The position numbers and the translations under genes are program-made. From Kitasatospora humi (GTDB lineage Bacteria; Actinomycetota; Actinomycetes; Streptomycetales; Streptomycetaceae): a stretch of 64,000 nt of DNA. Positions within the stretch are counted from its first letter, which is position 1. Each line of letters opens with the position of its first letter. Positions 8,200 to 15,880 of the stretch are shown here, in pieces. The DNA lies in assembly GCF_020907985.1 (NCBI RefSeq), contig NZ_JAJJPA010000001.1, forward strand, positions 372,001 to 436,000, in the 5' to 3' direction. The notes under the pieces are model-generated. The model saw only the letters and a list, made by a program, of their open reading frames with translations. It was not told where the DNA came from and ran no database searches.

Positions 8200-9195
8200 T
8201 TGAGCTGGTGGGAGATCACCGCGGACACCCTCGCGGCGAGCCGGTTCGTGATCTCGCCCCTGGCGGAGACCACGGCGGCACTGAAGCTCCTGGACCGGGC
8301 GAGCGCAGCCGATCCCGGTGAGCGGAACTGGTTGGCCGCCCATCTGCCCGCCTACCGCGCCTGGCTGGCCGCCGACCTGGTCACCGCACGCCTGGTCCGC
8401 GTGGGCCTCGGCGGTCCGTGGAACGCGACCTTCCTCACCCCGACTCCCGATGCGACCGAAACCGACTTCGGCCGCGAACTGGACCGCATTGCACGCACCG
8501 CCCCCGACGCCGCCCGCGCCGATCTGGTCGAGGCCCTCGACGGCCCGCTCCCCGCCGAACTCGACCGGGCCGACCTGCCCCGGCGCGCGGCCGAGTTGCT
8601 GGACCGAGTCTGGAGGCAGACCGTCCTGCCCGACTGGCCGCGCCGGCACCGGATCCTGGAGGGCGACATCCTGGCGCGCACTGCCCGGCTGGCGCACGGT
8701 GGTTGGGAATCCGCACTCGACGAGCTGCGCCCCGGCATGCGTTGGCTCGGTGCCAGCCGCCTGCGGATCACATTGCGCGATCAGCCACCGCGCGAGCTCG
8801 CCGGCACCCGGTTGCTGTTGGTGCCCGTCACGCCCAGCCAGGGCTGGCTCGCCTGGGATCAGCACCGACATGCCGTGGTCTACCCCTGTACCGGCGCACT
8901 CGCCCATGCCGGGGGCGCCGGCCCGCCCGGGGCGCTCGCCCGGCTGCTCGGCCCGGCCCGCGCCCGGGTGCTGGTCCTGCTGGAGACGCCGCTGAGCACC
9001 ACCCACCTGGTGGCCCTGACCGGTCAGCCGCTGGGCTCGATCGGGCGTCACCTCAAGGTGCTGCACGACGCGGGCCTGCTTCGCCGCCGACGCTCCGGAC
9101 GCCTGGTGCTCTACTGGCGCACGGAGGTGGGTGACGCGTTGGTCGATGGATCGGGTCTCGGTGCGGGGCTCGGTGCGGGAAGTGGGTCGGGCTGA
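8200..9195 (+). CDS. ArsR-type winged-helix regulator with N-terminal DUF5937-like domain
   Basis: 331 aa. A long N-terminal region (SWWEITADTLAASRFVISPLAETTAAL) matches the DUF5937-type domain found before ArsR helix-turn-helix domains in actinomycetes. The HTH is at about residues 255-315: LLGPARARVLVLLETPLSTT, then GSIGRHLKVLHDAGLLRRRRSGR, with the recognition helix SIGRHLKVL. No metal-binding cysteine pair is seen, so a small-molecule or stress signal is more likely than metal. TTG at 8200 is preferred because GGAAGG lies nine bases upstream; an in-frame GTG at 8173 is the alternative. The C-terminus ends in a Gly/Ser-rich tail. Confidence 0.82.
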   Translation: MSWWEITADTLAASRFVISPLAETTAALKLLDRASAADPGERNWLAAHLPAYRAWLAADLVTARLVRVGLGGPWNATFLTPTPDATETDFGRELDRIARTAPDAARADLVEALDGPLPAELDRADLPRRAAELLDRVWRQTVLPDWPRRHRILEGDILARTARLAHGGWESALDELRPGMRWLGASRLRITLRDQPPRELAGTRLLLVPVTPSQGWLAWDQHRHAVVYPCTGALAHAGGAGPPGALARLLGPARARVLVLLETPLSTTHLVALTGQPLGSIGRHLKVLHDAGLLRRRRSGRLVLYWRTEVGDALVDGSGLGAGLGAGSGSG

Positions 9196-9207
9196 CGGGC
9201 CGTTGCG

Positions 9208-10062
9208 TCAATCGTGGGGAGTACCGAGCAGGCCGGTGTCCGGGTCCCGGGCGGTGAGGCAGTAGCGGGCGCCCGTCGGATCACTCATCACCGTCCAGTA
9301 AGGGTACTCGGCGACGAAACGCGCGCCCAGCTTCTCGTGCGCCGCCCGGGTCGCGGCCCGGTCCGTGCAGGCGAAGTCCAGGTGGGCGCCTGCCGCCACG
9401 AGCCCGGCGGCGCTGTGCGGGGCCGCCTGGGCGCGACGCTCGGCGTGCGCACCGCCCGAGGTGTTCCGGGTCTCCCCGGTGCCCAACCGGTGGAGCAGGA
9501 TCCGAACCGGCAACCCCGCCGGTGGTTTCACCGCTCGGAACTCCGGTCGTGAGCCGGTCAGCACCGGCCACCCGGTCAGCTCTCCCCAGAACGTCGTCTC
9601 CTCCTCGTACAGCTCCGGCGGGATGTCGATCGCGACCTGGTCGAGCCGGGCGCCTTCGATGACGCCCGGGCGCCGCGACTCGCCGTGCCAGGCGACCCCG
9701 CAGAACAACTGCCCTGCGGGGGAGGCCAGTACGACGAAGCCCTGCTCCATCACCACGGTCGCGCCCAGCGATACCGCCCGCGCGACCAGTGCCGGGACGT
9801 CCCGCACGGCAAGATCGAGGTGCGCCCCACCCGAGCCGCTCGCGACCCCTTGCAGCTTCAGGCAGGCATCCGGACGGGGAGTCCCATCGGCGCTCCGCGC
9901 TTCAAGCTCGTCCTTCGTCCTGCTCGGCAGCAGCGTTGCGAATTCCCGTTGCGCACCGTGCCGTTCGGAGAGCGTGGTGCCTGTGACCGCAGTCCAGAAC
10001 TCGGCCGCTGCCGTGAAGTGCTCCTGCGGCCGGTCCATGAAGGCGTACACCCAGCGGATCAT
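9208..10062 (-). CDS. VOC-superfamily (glyoxalase/bleomycin-resistance fold) protein, two-domain
   Basis: 284 aa with two VOC modules. The first (about residues 1-120) begins MIRWVYAFMDRP and has ACLKLQGVASGSGGAHLDLAV. The second (about 130-280) has IEGARLDQVAIDIPP, then GAHLDFACTDR and WTVMSDPTGARYCLT. Such proteins bind a metal via His/Glu on paired beta-alpha-beta-beta-beta units and act as dioxygenases, isomerases or drug-sequestering proteins; the role here is not defined. Start ATG 10062 is preceded by GGGGAGCGGAG. It converges with the ArsR-like regulator (12-bp gap), so it is not part of that unit. Confidence 0.8.
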   Translation of the reverse strand: MIRWVYAFMDRPQEHFTAAAEFWTAVTGTTLSERHGAQREFATLLPSRTKDELEARSADGTPRPDACLKLQGVASGSGGAHLDLAVRDVPALVARAVSLGATVVMEQGFVVLASPAGQLFCGVAWHGESRRPGVIEGARLDQVAIDIPPELYEEETTFWGELTGWPVLTGSRPEFRAVKPPAGLPVRILLHRLGTGETRNTSGGAHAERRAQAAPHSAAGLVAAGAHLDFACTDRAATRAAHEKLGARFVAEYPYWTVMSDPTGARYCLTARDPDTGLLGTPHD

Positions 10063-10261
10063 CTCCGCTCCCCTCATCTGGTCATTCCGATCCCGAAACC
10101 CCACCGCGACGCCATCCGGCCGGCCGTGGGGATGGGCATCGCTTCATGTGACGGAACATCATATTCGCAACTGATGTGGGCTTCTCGGCCACCTCATGAG
10201 CTATGGCGATACCGAGGGACAGGAGCCGGAGGCAGTACTGGACGTACCGAAGCAGTGCACC

Positions 10262-10405
10262 ATGCGCGTCCTCGTCACCGGCTCCAGCGGACTCGTCGGT
10301 TGTGCCATCCCAGCATGCCGCCTGGGTTCGGGAGTTGCCGGCAGAGGGCACGAGGTACCGGCCCTGGGCGTCGCTCGTGGCAAGCGGTGGCCGGCAGCCT
10401 GGTGG
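10262..10405 (+). pseudogene. N-terminal fragment of an NAD-dependent epimerase/reductase
   Basis: From ATG 10262 the frame reads MRVLVTGSSGLVGCAI, the exact shape of an extended-SDR nucleotide-binding N-terminus (TGxxGxxG). After a disturbed stretch it continues RGHEVPALGVARG, the usual second strand. Nothing family-like follows, and the frame runs into the 3' end of the oppositely oriented oxidoreductase at 10474. It looks like a stump left by deletion. The remainder of the 10063-10473 gap shows no other gene. Confidence 0.5.
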
Positions 10406-10473
10406 CCGGCTGCTCGATCGCTGATCGTTCGTGCGACGGCTGACCGCTCGACGCGAGGCCCGCCCACCGCTGC

Positions 10474-11478
10474 TTACGCCTGCTCGGCCACCTGCAGCAG
10501 TAGCTTCCCTCGCACGGCACCCGCCTGCATCCGCTCGTGCGCCTCGACGGCAGCGCTGAGCGGCAGCACACCGGTGATGTCGATGGCTACCTGTCCCGTC
10601 GCCAGCAGATCGAAGGCAGCCAGGCCGTGGCTGCGCGCCAGCTGCGGATCACGACGGGACAGGTCGGCTATGTTGTAGCCGGCCAGTGTGCGGTTGTTCT
10701 TCCAGAGCGGCAGCAGGGGCAGCGCAAGGTCGGGGTGGCGAGCGGCCTCACCGAAGATCGTCACCCGGCCGAACGGAGCCAAGGCCTCCAGACTGGCCAG
10801 GCGGGTCGGACCGCCGACCGGATCGAGCACCACATCCACCCCACGGCCTCCGGTGGCCTGCAGCACGGCCTCGGTGAATCCCTCCCTACCGAAGAGGTCG
10901 TCATAGCCGAAGCGGGCGGCGTACTCGGCCTTGGCGGCGCTGCCCACGGTGCCGTACACGGCCTTGGCGCCGAGGGCGCGGGCCAACTGCGCGGCAGCCG
11001 AGCCGATTCCGCCGGCTGCGGCGTGGATCAGCACGGTGTCACCGGGCCGGAGCCGCGCGGCCTCGGCGAGCAGACCGTAGGCCGTGGGCAGCACCAGGCC
11101 GGCGCCACCCGCCGTGCGCAGGTCGATCTCGCCTGCGGCGGTGTGCAGCGGGAAGACCAACTCGGCGGGTGCGATGGCGAATTCGGCGTACCCGCCGCCC
11201 GTGGGCAGGTAGGCGGCGACCGGGTCGCCGACCGCCAACCCCTCGCCGGGCGCAACCCCGGGGCCGAGGGCGGCGATGCGCCCGGAGGCCTCAAGCCCGG
11301 TGACGTCCACACCGTCCGGCGGGCCGAAGTCACCGAGGCGGTGCTGGACCTCGCCGTAGTTGACGCCCGCATACGCGACCTTGATCAGCACCTGGCCGGG
11401 CCCGGGCTCCGGCACCGGCAGCTCGACGGGGCGCAGCACCTGGGGTGCGCCGTTCTCGGTGAATCCGATCGCCTTCAT
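10474..11478 (-). CDS. Zinc-independent quinone oxidoreductase-like protein (MDR superfamily)
   Basis: 334 aa. N-terminus MKAIGFTENGAPQVLRPVELP; GroES-like domain with AYAGVNYGEVQHRLGDF; nucleotide-binding loop IHAAAGGIGSAAAQLARALG near residue 150; DVVLDPVGGPTRL and the C-terminal LSAAVEAHERMQAGAVRGKLLLQV, which is characteristic of quinone oxidoreductases (QOR/Zta1 type). No zinc ligands. It should reduce quinones or alpha,beta-unsaturated carbonyls with NADPH. Start ATG 11478 has GGGAGG upstream. It is a second paralogue of the gene at 627. The 303-bp gap 11479-11781 upstream holds nothing I can name. Confidence 0.88.
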   Translation of the reverse strand: MKAIGFTENGAPQVLRPVELPVPEPGPGQVLIKVAYAGVNYGEVQHRLGDFGPPDGVDVTGLEASGRIAALGPGVAPGEGLAVGDPVAAYLPTGGGYAEFAIAPAELVFPLHTAAGEIDLRTAGGAGLVLPTAYGLLAEAARLRPGDTVLIHAAAGGIGSAAAQLARALGAKAVYGTVGSAAKAEYAARFGYDDLFGREGFTEAVLQATGGRGVDVVLDPVGGPTRLASLEALAPFGRVTIFGEAARHPDLALPLLPLWKNNRTLAGYNIADLSRRDPQLARSHGLAAFDLLATGQVAIDITGVLPLSAAVEAHERMQAGAVRGKLLLQVAEQA

Positions 11479-11781
11479 CGACAACCTCCCATTGCGTCGT
11501 TGTGCAGGCCAACCGGGCTGTTCAGTGCTTTGTTCCCGACCCGCGAACCACGCGTGACGAGAAGTCGGCGGGCTGAGCGGTCGCGGCCGGGGAGCCGGTC
11601 GCCGAGGCCGGTCGGAGGATGAGCACGCGGAGTTGACGCACCGCCGGAGCGGCACCGCTTCGACCACGGGCCGCCGCCGGGGCGGTGAGCGGCGGCCGGC
11701 AGTGGCGGTCCTGGCCCGCGGTCGGGGACCGGGGCGCGTGGCCGGTGGCCGCGCCACGCACCCGCCTGGTGCCGCGCCCGA

Positions 11782-12759
11782 TCAGCCCAGGGCCGCACGC
11801 TCGAGCAGCGGCTCCCACCAGGCGCGGTGGCCGCGGTACCAGGCGACGGTCTGCGCCAGGCCGTCGGCGAAGGGAACGCGTGGCTCGAAGCCCAGCTCGG
11901 TCCGGATCTTGGCCGTGTCCAGCGAGTACCTCAGGTCGTGGCCCTTGCGGTCCGGCACCCGCTCGACCAGCTGCGGGTCCGCGCCAACGGCCGCGAGCAG
12001 GAGGTCGGTCAGTTCACGGTTGGAGATCTCGGTGCCGCCGCCGATGTGGTAGACCTCGCCGGCACGGCCCCGGTCCAGGACCAGGGCGAGGGCCCGGCAG
12101 TGGTCCTGGACGTGCAGCCAGTCACGGACGTTGCGTCCGTCGCCGTACAGCGGCACCGGACGGCCGTCCAGCAGCCGGGTGGTGAAGAGCGGGATCAGCT
12201 TCTCCGGGAACTGGTAGGGGCCGTAGTTGTTGGAGCAGCGGGTGACCACCACGTCCAGTCCGTGGGTGCGGTGGCAGGCCAGGGCCAGCAGGTCCGCCCC
12301 GGCCTTGCTGGCGGCGTACGGCGAGTTGGGGGCGAGCGGCTGCTGCTCGGCCCACGAGCCGTTGGCGATCGAGCCGTAGACCTCGTCCGTGGAGACCTGG
12401 ACGAACCGGCCGATCCGGTGTCGGACCGCGGAGTCCAGCAGGACCTGAGTGCCCGTCACATTGGTGCGCACAAAGGCCTCGGCGCCCTGGATCGAGCGGT
12501 CCACATGTGACTCGGCGGCGAAGTTCACCACCGCGTCCTGCCCGGACATCACCCGGTCCACCGCCACCGGATCACAGACGTCCCCGAGCACGAAGGCGAA
12601 ACCAGGGTGGTCGGCCACCTCCGCGAGGTTCTCCCGGACGCCCGAATAGGTGAGCTTGTCGAACACCGTGATGCGGTCCTGCGGCCGGGTGCGAAGCATC
12701 GAGCGGACGAATTCGGAGCCGATGAAACCGGCGCCGCCGGTCACGAGTACGCGCGTCAT
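11782..12759 (-). CDS. rmlB: dTDP-glucose 4,6-dehydratase
   Basis: 325 aa, full length. It has the NAD loop VTGGAGFIGSEFVR, FDKLTYSG (typical of RmlB), NFAAESHVDRSI, STDEVYGSI with the catalytic Thr-Asp-Glu triad, the YAASKAGAD active-site Tyr/Lys, and the substrate region NNYGPYQFPEKLIPLF. It converts dTDP-glucose to dTDP-4-keto-6-deoxyglucose, the branch point to deoxysugars. Unusually there is no rmlA, rmlC or rmlD next to it; the sugar-nucleotide genes at 15.9-18.8 kb and 49.8 kb are the nearest relatives. The symbol names the enzyme class and is given by sequence pattern. Confidence 0.93.
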   Translation of the reverse strand: MTRVLVTGGAGFIGSEFVRSMLRTRPQDRITVFDKLTYSGVRENLAEVADHPGFAFVLGDVCDPVAVDRVMSGQDAVVNFAAESHVDRSIQGAEAFVRTNVTGTQVLLDSAVRHRIGRFVQVSTDEVYGSIANGSWAEQQPLAPNSPYAASKAGADLLALACHRTHGLDVVVTRCSNNYGPYQFPEKLIPLFTTRLLDGRPVPLYGDGRNVRDWLHVQDHCRALALVLDRGRAGEVYHIGGGTEISNRELTDLLLAAVGADPQLVERVPDRKGHDLRYSLDTAKIRTELGFEPRVPFADGLAQTVAWYRGHRAWWEPLLERAALG

Positions 12760-12838
12760 GGGAGAAACGTACTGGGATCGGTCGGCGACCGTTGCGTGCC
12801 GAGACCCGGGGGCCGGTGGGGGCGGTGGCGATGCCCTC

Positions 12839-13513
12839 TCAGCGGCGCCGCACCGGTGGCGGGCTCAGGGCCTCCGGCGGGGCGACGCGGTGAGCGAGCG
12901 CCACGGCCGCCACCGAGGAGTGCACGTCCAGCTTGACCATCAGGTTCTGCACGTGGGTGCGGACGGTGTTGGTGGACAGGAAGAGCCGCCGACCGATCTC
13001 GGCTCGGCTCATCCCGGCCGACAGGCACTCCAGCACCTCGCGTTCCCTAGCGGTGAGACTGGCCAGTCGTCCGCTCTCCTCCTCCAAGGAGTTGCGCAGC
13101 GTCATCAACTCGCCCAGGACCCGGGTGAGTAGGCCGGGCGGTATCCAGGTCTCGCCGCGCCGCACCCCGCGGATCACCGTCAGCAGTTGCTGCATCGAGC
13201 TGTCCTTGGACACCCAGCCGCGCACTCCGGCCCGGACCGCCGCACAGGCCAGATCCTCGCTGCGGTCACCATCGCTGAGCACCACCAACGGAACGCCGAG
13301 GCGACGCGGCCATGGCGAAGCGGCGCCGTCCTCGGCGACCAGTCCGATGTCGGCCACCACCACATCGGCGTGCTCCGCGGCGGCCACCCGGCAGGCGGCG
13401 CGCATGCCGGTGACCGCATGGCTGGCCATGCCCACCTGCCGCAGCCCCAGGGCCAGTACCTCGGCCACGGAGCGGCGGCGGTCGGCCACCACGACCTGGA
13501 TCTCGCCGGCCAC
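12839..13513 (-). CDS. LuxR-type (NarL/FixJ) response regulator, orphan
   Basis: 224 aa. The receiver domain is at residues 1-120: acidic pocket reduced to VVVADRRRSV, phospho-acceptor Asp in VVVADIGLV, and conserved Lys in GWVSKDSS. The LuxR helix-turn-helix at about 150-215 reads LTAREREVLECLSAGMSRAEIGRRLFLS, then NTVRTHVQNLMVKLDVHS. No histidine kinase is nearby. I use GTG 13513, where homologous receiver domains begin. There is no SD; TATTCT lies seven bases upstream, so the mRNA may be leaderless. It diverges from a second, similar regulator at 13678. Confidence 0.87.
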   Translation of the reverse strand: MAGEIQVVVADRRRSVAEVLALGLRQVGMASHAVTGMRAACRVAAAEHADVVVADIGLVAEDGAASPWPRRLGVPLVVLSDGDRSEDLACAAVRAGVRGWVSKDSSMQQLLTVIRGVRRGETWIPPGLLTRVLGELMTLRNSLEEESGRLASLTAREREVLECLSAGMSRAEIGRRLFLSTNTVRTHVQNLMVKLDVHSSVAAVALAHRVAPPEALSPPPVRRR

Positions 13514-13677
13514 GGTTCGAGAATACGATCGCCGGTGGACTGCGGCGACGTTGTCTGTTTCGCTGGATGAGGCGGGGGATGCCGGATCGTGCGGGGCAGG
13601 CGCACCGGAATCCGCTCCGGACAGCGGTTCCAGGCGCCGACGCCCGGCGGCCGGCCGCACAGGCAAGGGCAACCGCC

Positions 13678-14469
13678 ATGACCGATTCGTCCACGGATCG
13701 TCTCGAGAGCCGCCCCCCGGTACGGTCCCGGGCGCCGGCGGGGCCGGCAGTACCAGCAGCGTCGCGGAACGCCACGACTGCGCCCCGCCCGCCGGCCCGC
13801 CTGGTGATCGCCGACGCCAACCGGCTGCACGCCGAGGCGCTGGCCCTGGTGCTCGCGGGGCGCGGCTACCTGGTCCAGGCGACCGCCACCACCAGGGGCG
13901 GGCTGCTGCGTGCCGTAGCCGCCTGCCGGCCGGAGCTGTGCCTGCTCGACCTGCAACTCCTCGACGGCCGGGCCCTGGACGCCATCGCCCAGATCCGGCG
14001 GAGCGACCCCGGCATCCGGATCGTGGTGCTCTCCCGGGAGCTGGACCCGGACGCGGTGGCCACCGCAGCCGCCGCCGGAGTCGCCGGCTACCTGGGCAAG
14101 GACAAGGGGCTCGAGCTGCTGGACCGAGCACTGCGCACGGTCGCGGCCGGCGACCGCTTCATCGAGCCGACCCCCGCCCAGGAGGCGCTGCGCCGGGCCC
14201 GCACCCCGGACCACACCGAGCCGCTGCACCGGCTCACCCGGCGGGAGCGCGAGGTGCTGGACCGCCTGGCCGAGGGCGATGACACCATCGAGATCGCCCG
14301 TGCCCTGCGAATGACCACCAGCACCGCCCGCACCCATGTGCAGAACGTGTTGGACAAACTCGGCGTGCACTCCCGCCTGGAAGCCGTCGCCGTGGCCCAC
14401 CAGGCCGTCCGCGGCGCACCGACCGGACCATCCGACGCAACGGCACCGACACGGCCGGGACCGCACTGA
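13678..14469 (+). CDS. LuxR-type response regulator, orphan (paired with divergent paralogue)
   Basis: 263 aa. A disordered, Pro/Arg-rich 40-residue leader precedes the receiver domain (LVIADANRLHAEALALVLAG, phospho-acceptor in LCLLDLQLLDG, Lys in GYLGKDKG). The C-terminal LuxR HTH reads LTRREREVLDRLAEGDDTIEIARAL, then TARTHVQNVLDKLGVHSRLEAVAVA. The HTH is closely similar to that of the divergent regulator at 12839-13513, suggesting an old duplication and possibly shared targets. No kinase is present locally. ATG 13678 has a modest SD (AAGGG). It ends just before the WhiB7-like promoter of the GNAT/IF-1 operon. Confidence 0.85.
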   Translation: MTDSSTDRLESRPPVRSRAPAGPAVPAASRNATTAPRPPARLVIADANRLHAEALALVLAGRGYLVQATATTRGGLLRAVAACRPELCLLDLQLLDGRALDAIAQIRRSDPGIRIVVLSRELDPDAVATAAAAGVAGYLGKDKGLELLDRALRTVAAGDRFIEPTPAQEALRRARTPDHTEPLHRLTRREREVLDRLAEGDDTIEIARALRMTTSTARTHVQNVLDKLGVHSRLEAVAVAHQAVRGAPTGPSDATAPTRPGPH

Positions 14470-14486
14470 CCGGGCCGCGCCCTTGG

Positions 14487-14525
14487 AAAAATGACTTGAG
14501 CGGGGAAAACCCCGATTGCTAGCGT
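14487..14525 (+). promoter_or_regulatory. WhiB7/WblC-type promoter of the leader-GNAT-IF-1 operon
   Basis: AAAAAT (14487-14492), three bases, -35 TTGAGC (14496-14501), an 18-bp spacer, and -10 TAGCGT (14520-14525). An AT-rich block three bases upstream of the -35 is the known hallmark of WhiB7 (Streptomyces WblC)-dependent promoters, which respond to translation-inhibiting antibiotics. The spacer contains the dyad GGGG-AAAA-CCCC minus its centre (GGGGAAAACCCC, 14502-14513). The match is by eye; WhiB7 control is inference. Confidence 0.62.
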
Positions 14526-14547
14526 GTGGATCACCGTGACAGGACGC

Positions 14548-14661
14548 AAGGAGGTGGGACCCGTGAACGTTGTATCGAGGTGGGTGCTCCCTCCTTTCAT
14601 CACGGTGTGCGACTGATCCAGGTGTCGTCGGGAGCGCTCTGCAACAGGCACTCCTGAAAGG
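14548..14661 (+). promoter_or_regulatory. Putative attenuator: three mutually exclusive leader helices
   Basis: Helix P1: uORF SD AAGGAGG (14548-14554) with CCTCCTT (14590-14596), 7 bp. Helix P2: 14582-14591 with 14630-14639, 10 bp including two G-U pairs. Helix P3: CCTTTCA (14593-14599) with TGAAAGG (14655-14661), 7 bp covering the GNAT SD. P1 shares bases with P2 and P3, and P2 crosses P3, so only one can form at a time without a pseudoknot. A ribosome paused in the uORF would mask the shared strand and free the GNAT SD. Confidence 0.5.
14563..14616 (+). CDS. 17-aa leader peptide (putative ribosome-sensing uORF)
   Basis: GTG start with a strong SD (AAGGAGG at 14548-14554, eight bases upstream), 17 codons, TGA stop. 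The peptide is MNVVSRWVLPPFITVCD. It is hydrophobic in its second half with a Pro-Pro pair, a known slow point for ribosomes. It lies 53 bp upstream of the GNAT start and downstream of a WhiB7-like promoter. Its codons 10-13 contain the segment CCTCCTTTCA, which is complementary both to its own SD and to the SD of the GNAT gene. This is the arrangement expected for a translation-attenuation leader, as in erm-type resistance genes. Function is inference. Confidence 0.6.
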   Translation: MNVVSRWVLPPFITVCD

Positions 14662-14669
14662 CGACAACC

Positions 14670-15434
14670 ATGAACTCTGTGATCATCAGGCGCGCGGCCG
14701 AGACCCAGTGGCAGGCCGTGGTGGACGATCGGATCGTCGGCCACGGCGACGTCTCGCAGCGGCCCGACGGGCGGCTCTTCGTCAGCATCGACGTATGGCA
14801 GGAAGCGGTCTTCGGCCGGCTCGCCGCTGCGATGCTCGCGGACCTGCCGACCCCCCTCCACACCCTGGTCGGCGAGGCCGAGGTCGACCTGAAATCCCGC
14901 TGGGAGCAGGTCGGATTCACCGTCGGACGCCGTGAGCAGGAGTACGTCCTGGCCACGGAACCGGGCGACAGCCGGCTCGACGCCTCGCAGCCGCCGGCGG
15001 GCGTCACGATCCTGCCGGCCGGAGCGGCGGACGAAGACCTGCTCCGGGCTTTGGACCGCGCGATCCGCGAGGAGGTCGAGGCCACCGTCGGCTGGCACAC
15101 CATGCCGGCGGAGGTGCTGCCCCGCCCGGCCGGGACGACCCTGGTGGACCCGTCGAAGTACGCGGTGGCGGTCCGGAACGGCCAGTACGCAGGGCTGGTC
15201 CGGGTGGTGCCGGTCCGCCGCCGGGCCCGGATCGGACTGATCGCGGTGCGGGCCGACCAGCACCGCCTTGGCATCGGCCGGGCGCTGCTGACCCACGCGC
15301 TGGGCTCGCTGCAGCGCGCGGGTACCGACTCGGCCTGGGCCGAGGTGGACGCGTCCAACACGGCCGCGATCGCGCTCTTCGAGGGCATTGGCGCCCAGCG
15401 GACCGGCGGCACCGTCGAACTGGTGCGATCCTGA
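14670..15434 (+). CDS. GNAT-family N-acetyltransferase (tandem-GNAT form)
   Basis: 254 aa. The N-terminal half (about 1-100) looks like a degenerate GNAT half-domain; the C-terminal half is catalytic, with the acetyl-CoA loop in [18 protein letters not shown] (Q/RxxGxG/A) near residue 196 and the trailing [16 protein letters not shown]. It should transfer an acetyl group from acetyl-CoA to an amine. Its position behind a WhiB7-type promoter and attenuator, and directly before an IF-1 gene, suggests a drug-resistance or ribosome-protection role, but the acceptor is unknown. SD GAAAGG ends eight bases before ATG 14670. The IF-1 paralogue follows 55 bp downstream. Confidence 0.85.
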   Translation: MNSVIIRRAAETQWQAVVDDRIVGHGDVSQRPDGRLFVSIDVWQEAVFGRLAAAMLADLPTPLHTLVGEAEVDLKSRWEQVGFTVGRREQEYVLATEPGDSRLDASQPPAGVTILPAGAADEDLLRALDRAIREEVEATVGWHTMPAEVLPRPAGTTLVDPSKYAVAVRNGQYAGLVRVVPVRRRARIGLIAVRADQHRLGIGRALLTHALGSLQRAGTDSAWAEVDASNTAAIALFEGIGAQRTGGTVELVRS

Positions 15435-15489
15435 CGCCGTACCGACTCATCGATCCGACACGACTCACCGATTCGAAAGACGAGTGACA

Positions 15490-15714
15490 TTGGCAAGAAC
15501 AGCAAAGGGCCTGGAAGTCGAGGGCAGCGTGGTGGAATGCCTGCGCAATGCCACGTTCAAGGTGGAGCTCCAGAACGGCCACCAGGTGCTCGCACACATC
15601 AGCGGGAAGATCCGGAAGAACTACATCAAGATCCTGCCGTTCGACCGGGTGCTCGTGGAAGTCAGCCCTTATGACCTGACCCGTGGCCGGATCATCTACC
15701 GGTACCGGACCTGA
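15490..15714 (+). CDS. infA: Translation initiation factor IF-1 (probable second copy)
   Basis: 74 aa, the exact IF-1 length. The S1/OB-fold core is well kept: [40 protein letters not shown], and the C-terminal [16 protein letters not shown]. The N-terminus ([12 protein letters not shown]) differs from the usual MAKKQGAIE-type start. The housekeeping infA normally sits with rpmJ, rpsM and rpsK; here none of these is present, so this is probably an alternative IF-1. IF-1 binds the 30S A site. I chose TTG 15490 because GAAAGA lies nine bases upstream and it gives the canonical length; GTG 15484 is possible. A strong terminator follows ten bases after the stop. Confidence 0.93.
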   Translation: MARTAKGLEVEGSVVECLRNATFKVELQNGHQVLAHISGKIRKNYIKILPFDRVLVEVSPYDLTRGRIIYRYRT

Positions 15715-15723
15715 GCCACCTGA

Positions 15724-15752
15724 AGCGTGCGCCCGGGCGGGCGCACGCTTTC
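15724..15752 (+). terminator. Terminator of the GNAT/IF-1 operon
   Basis: AGCGTGCGCCC-GGGC-GGGCGCACGCT: an 11-bp perfect stem with a 4-base loop, followed by TTTC, ten bases after the infA stop. Confidence 0.85.
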
Positions 15753-15859
15753 GGCGGCCGTCGCGGCCGGTCGCACGCTTTCGCCGGCGTCGCGGCCGGT
15801 CGCACGCTTTCGGCGGCCGTCGCGGCCGGTCGCACGCTTTCGCCGGCGTCGCGGCCGGG
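15742..15859. repeat. Composite 59-bp tandem repeat built from 29/30-bp units
   Basis: Four units starting CGCACGCTTTCG at 15742, 15772, 15801 and 15831. Units alternate between an A form (CGGCGGCCGTCGCGGCCGGT after the T-run) and a B form (CGCCGGCGTCGCGGCCGG), so the true repeat is A-B, 59 bp, present twice. Each unit repeats the 3' arm of the adjacent terminator (GCACGCTTTC), as if the array grew from it. It fills the convergent gap between infA and the DegT-like gene. Confidence 0.85.
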
Positions 15860-15880
15860 AGCGGCCACTGCGGCCCGGCA

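Noticed and set aside
15742..15859. CRISPR-like or phage-attachment array
   Set aside because: No spacers, no integrase nearby, and units derive from the adjacent terminator.
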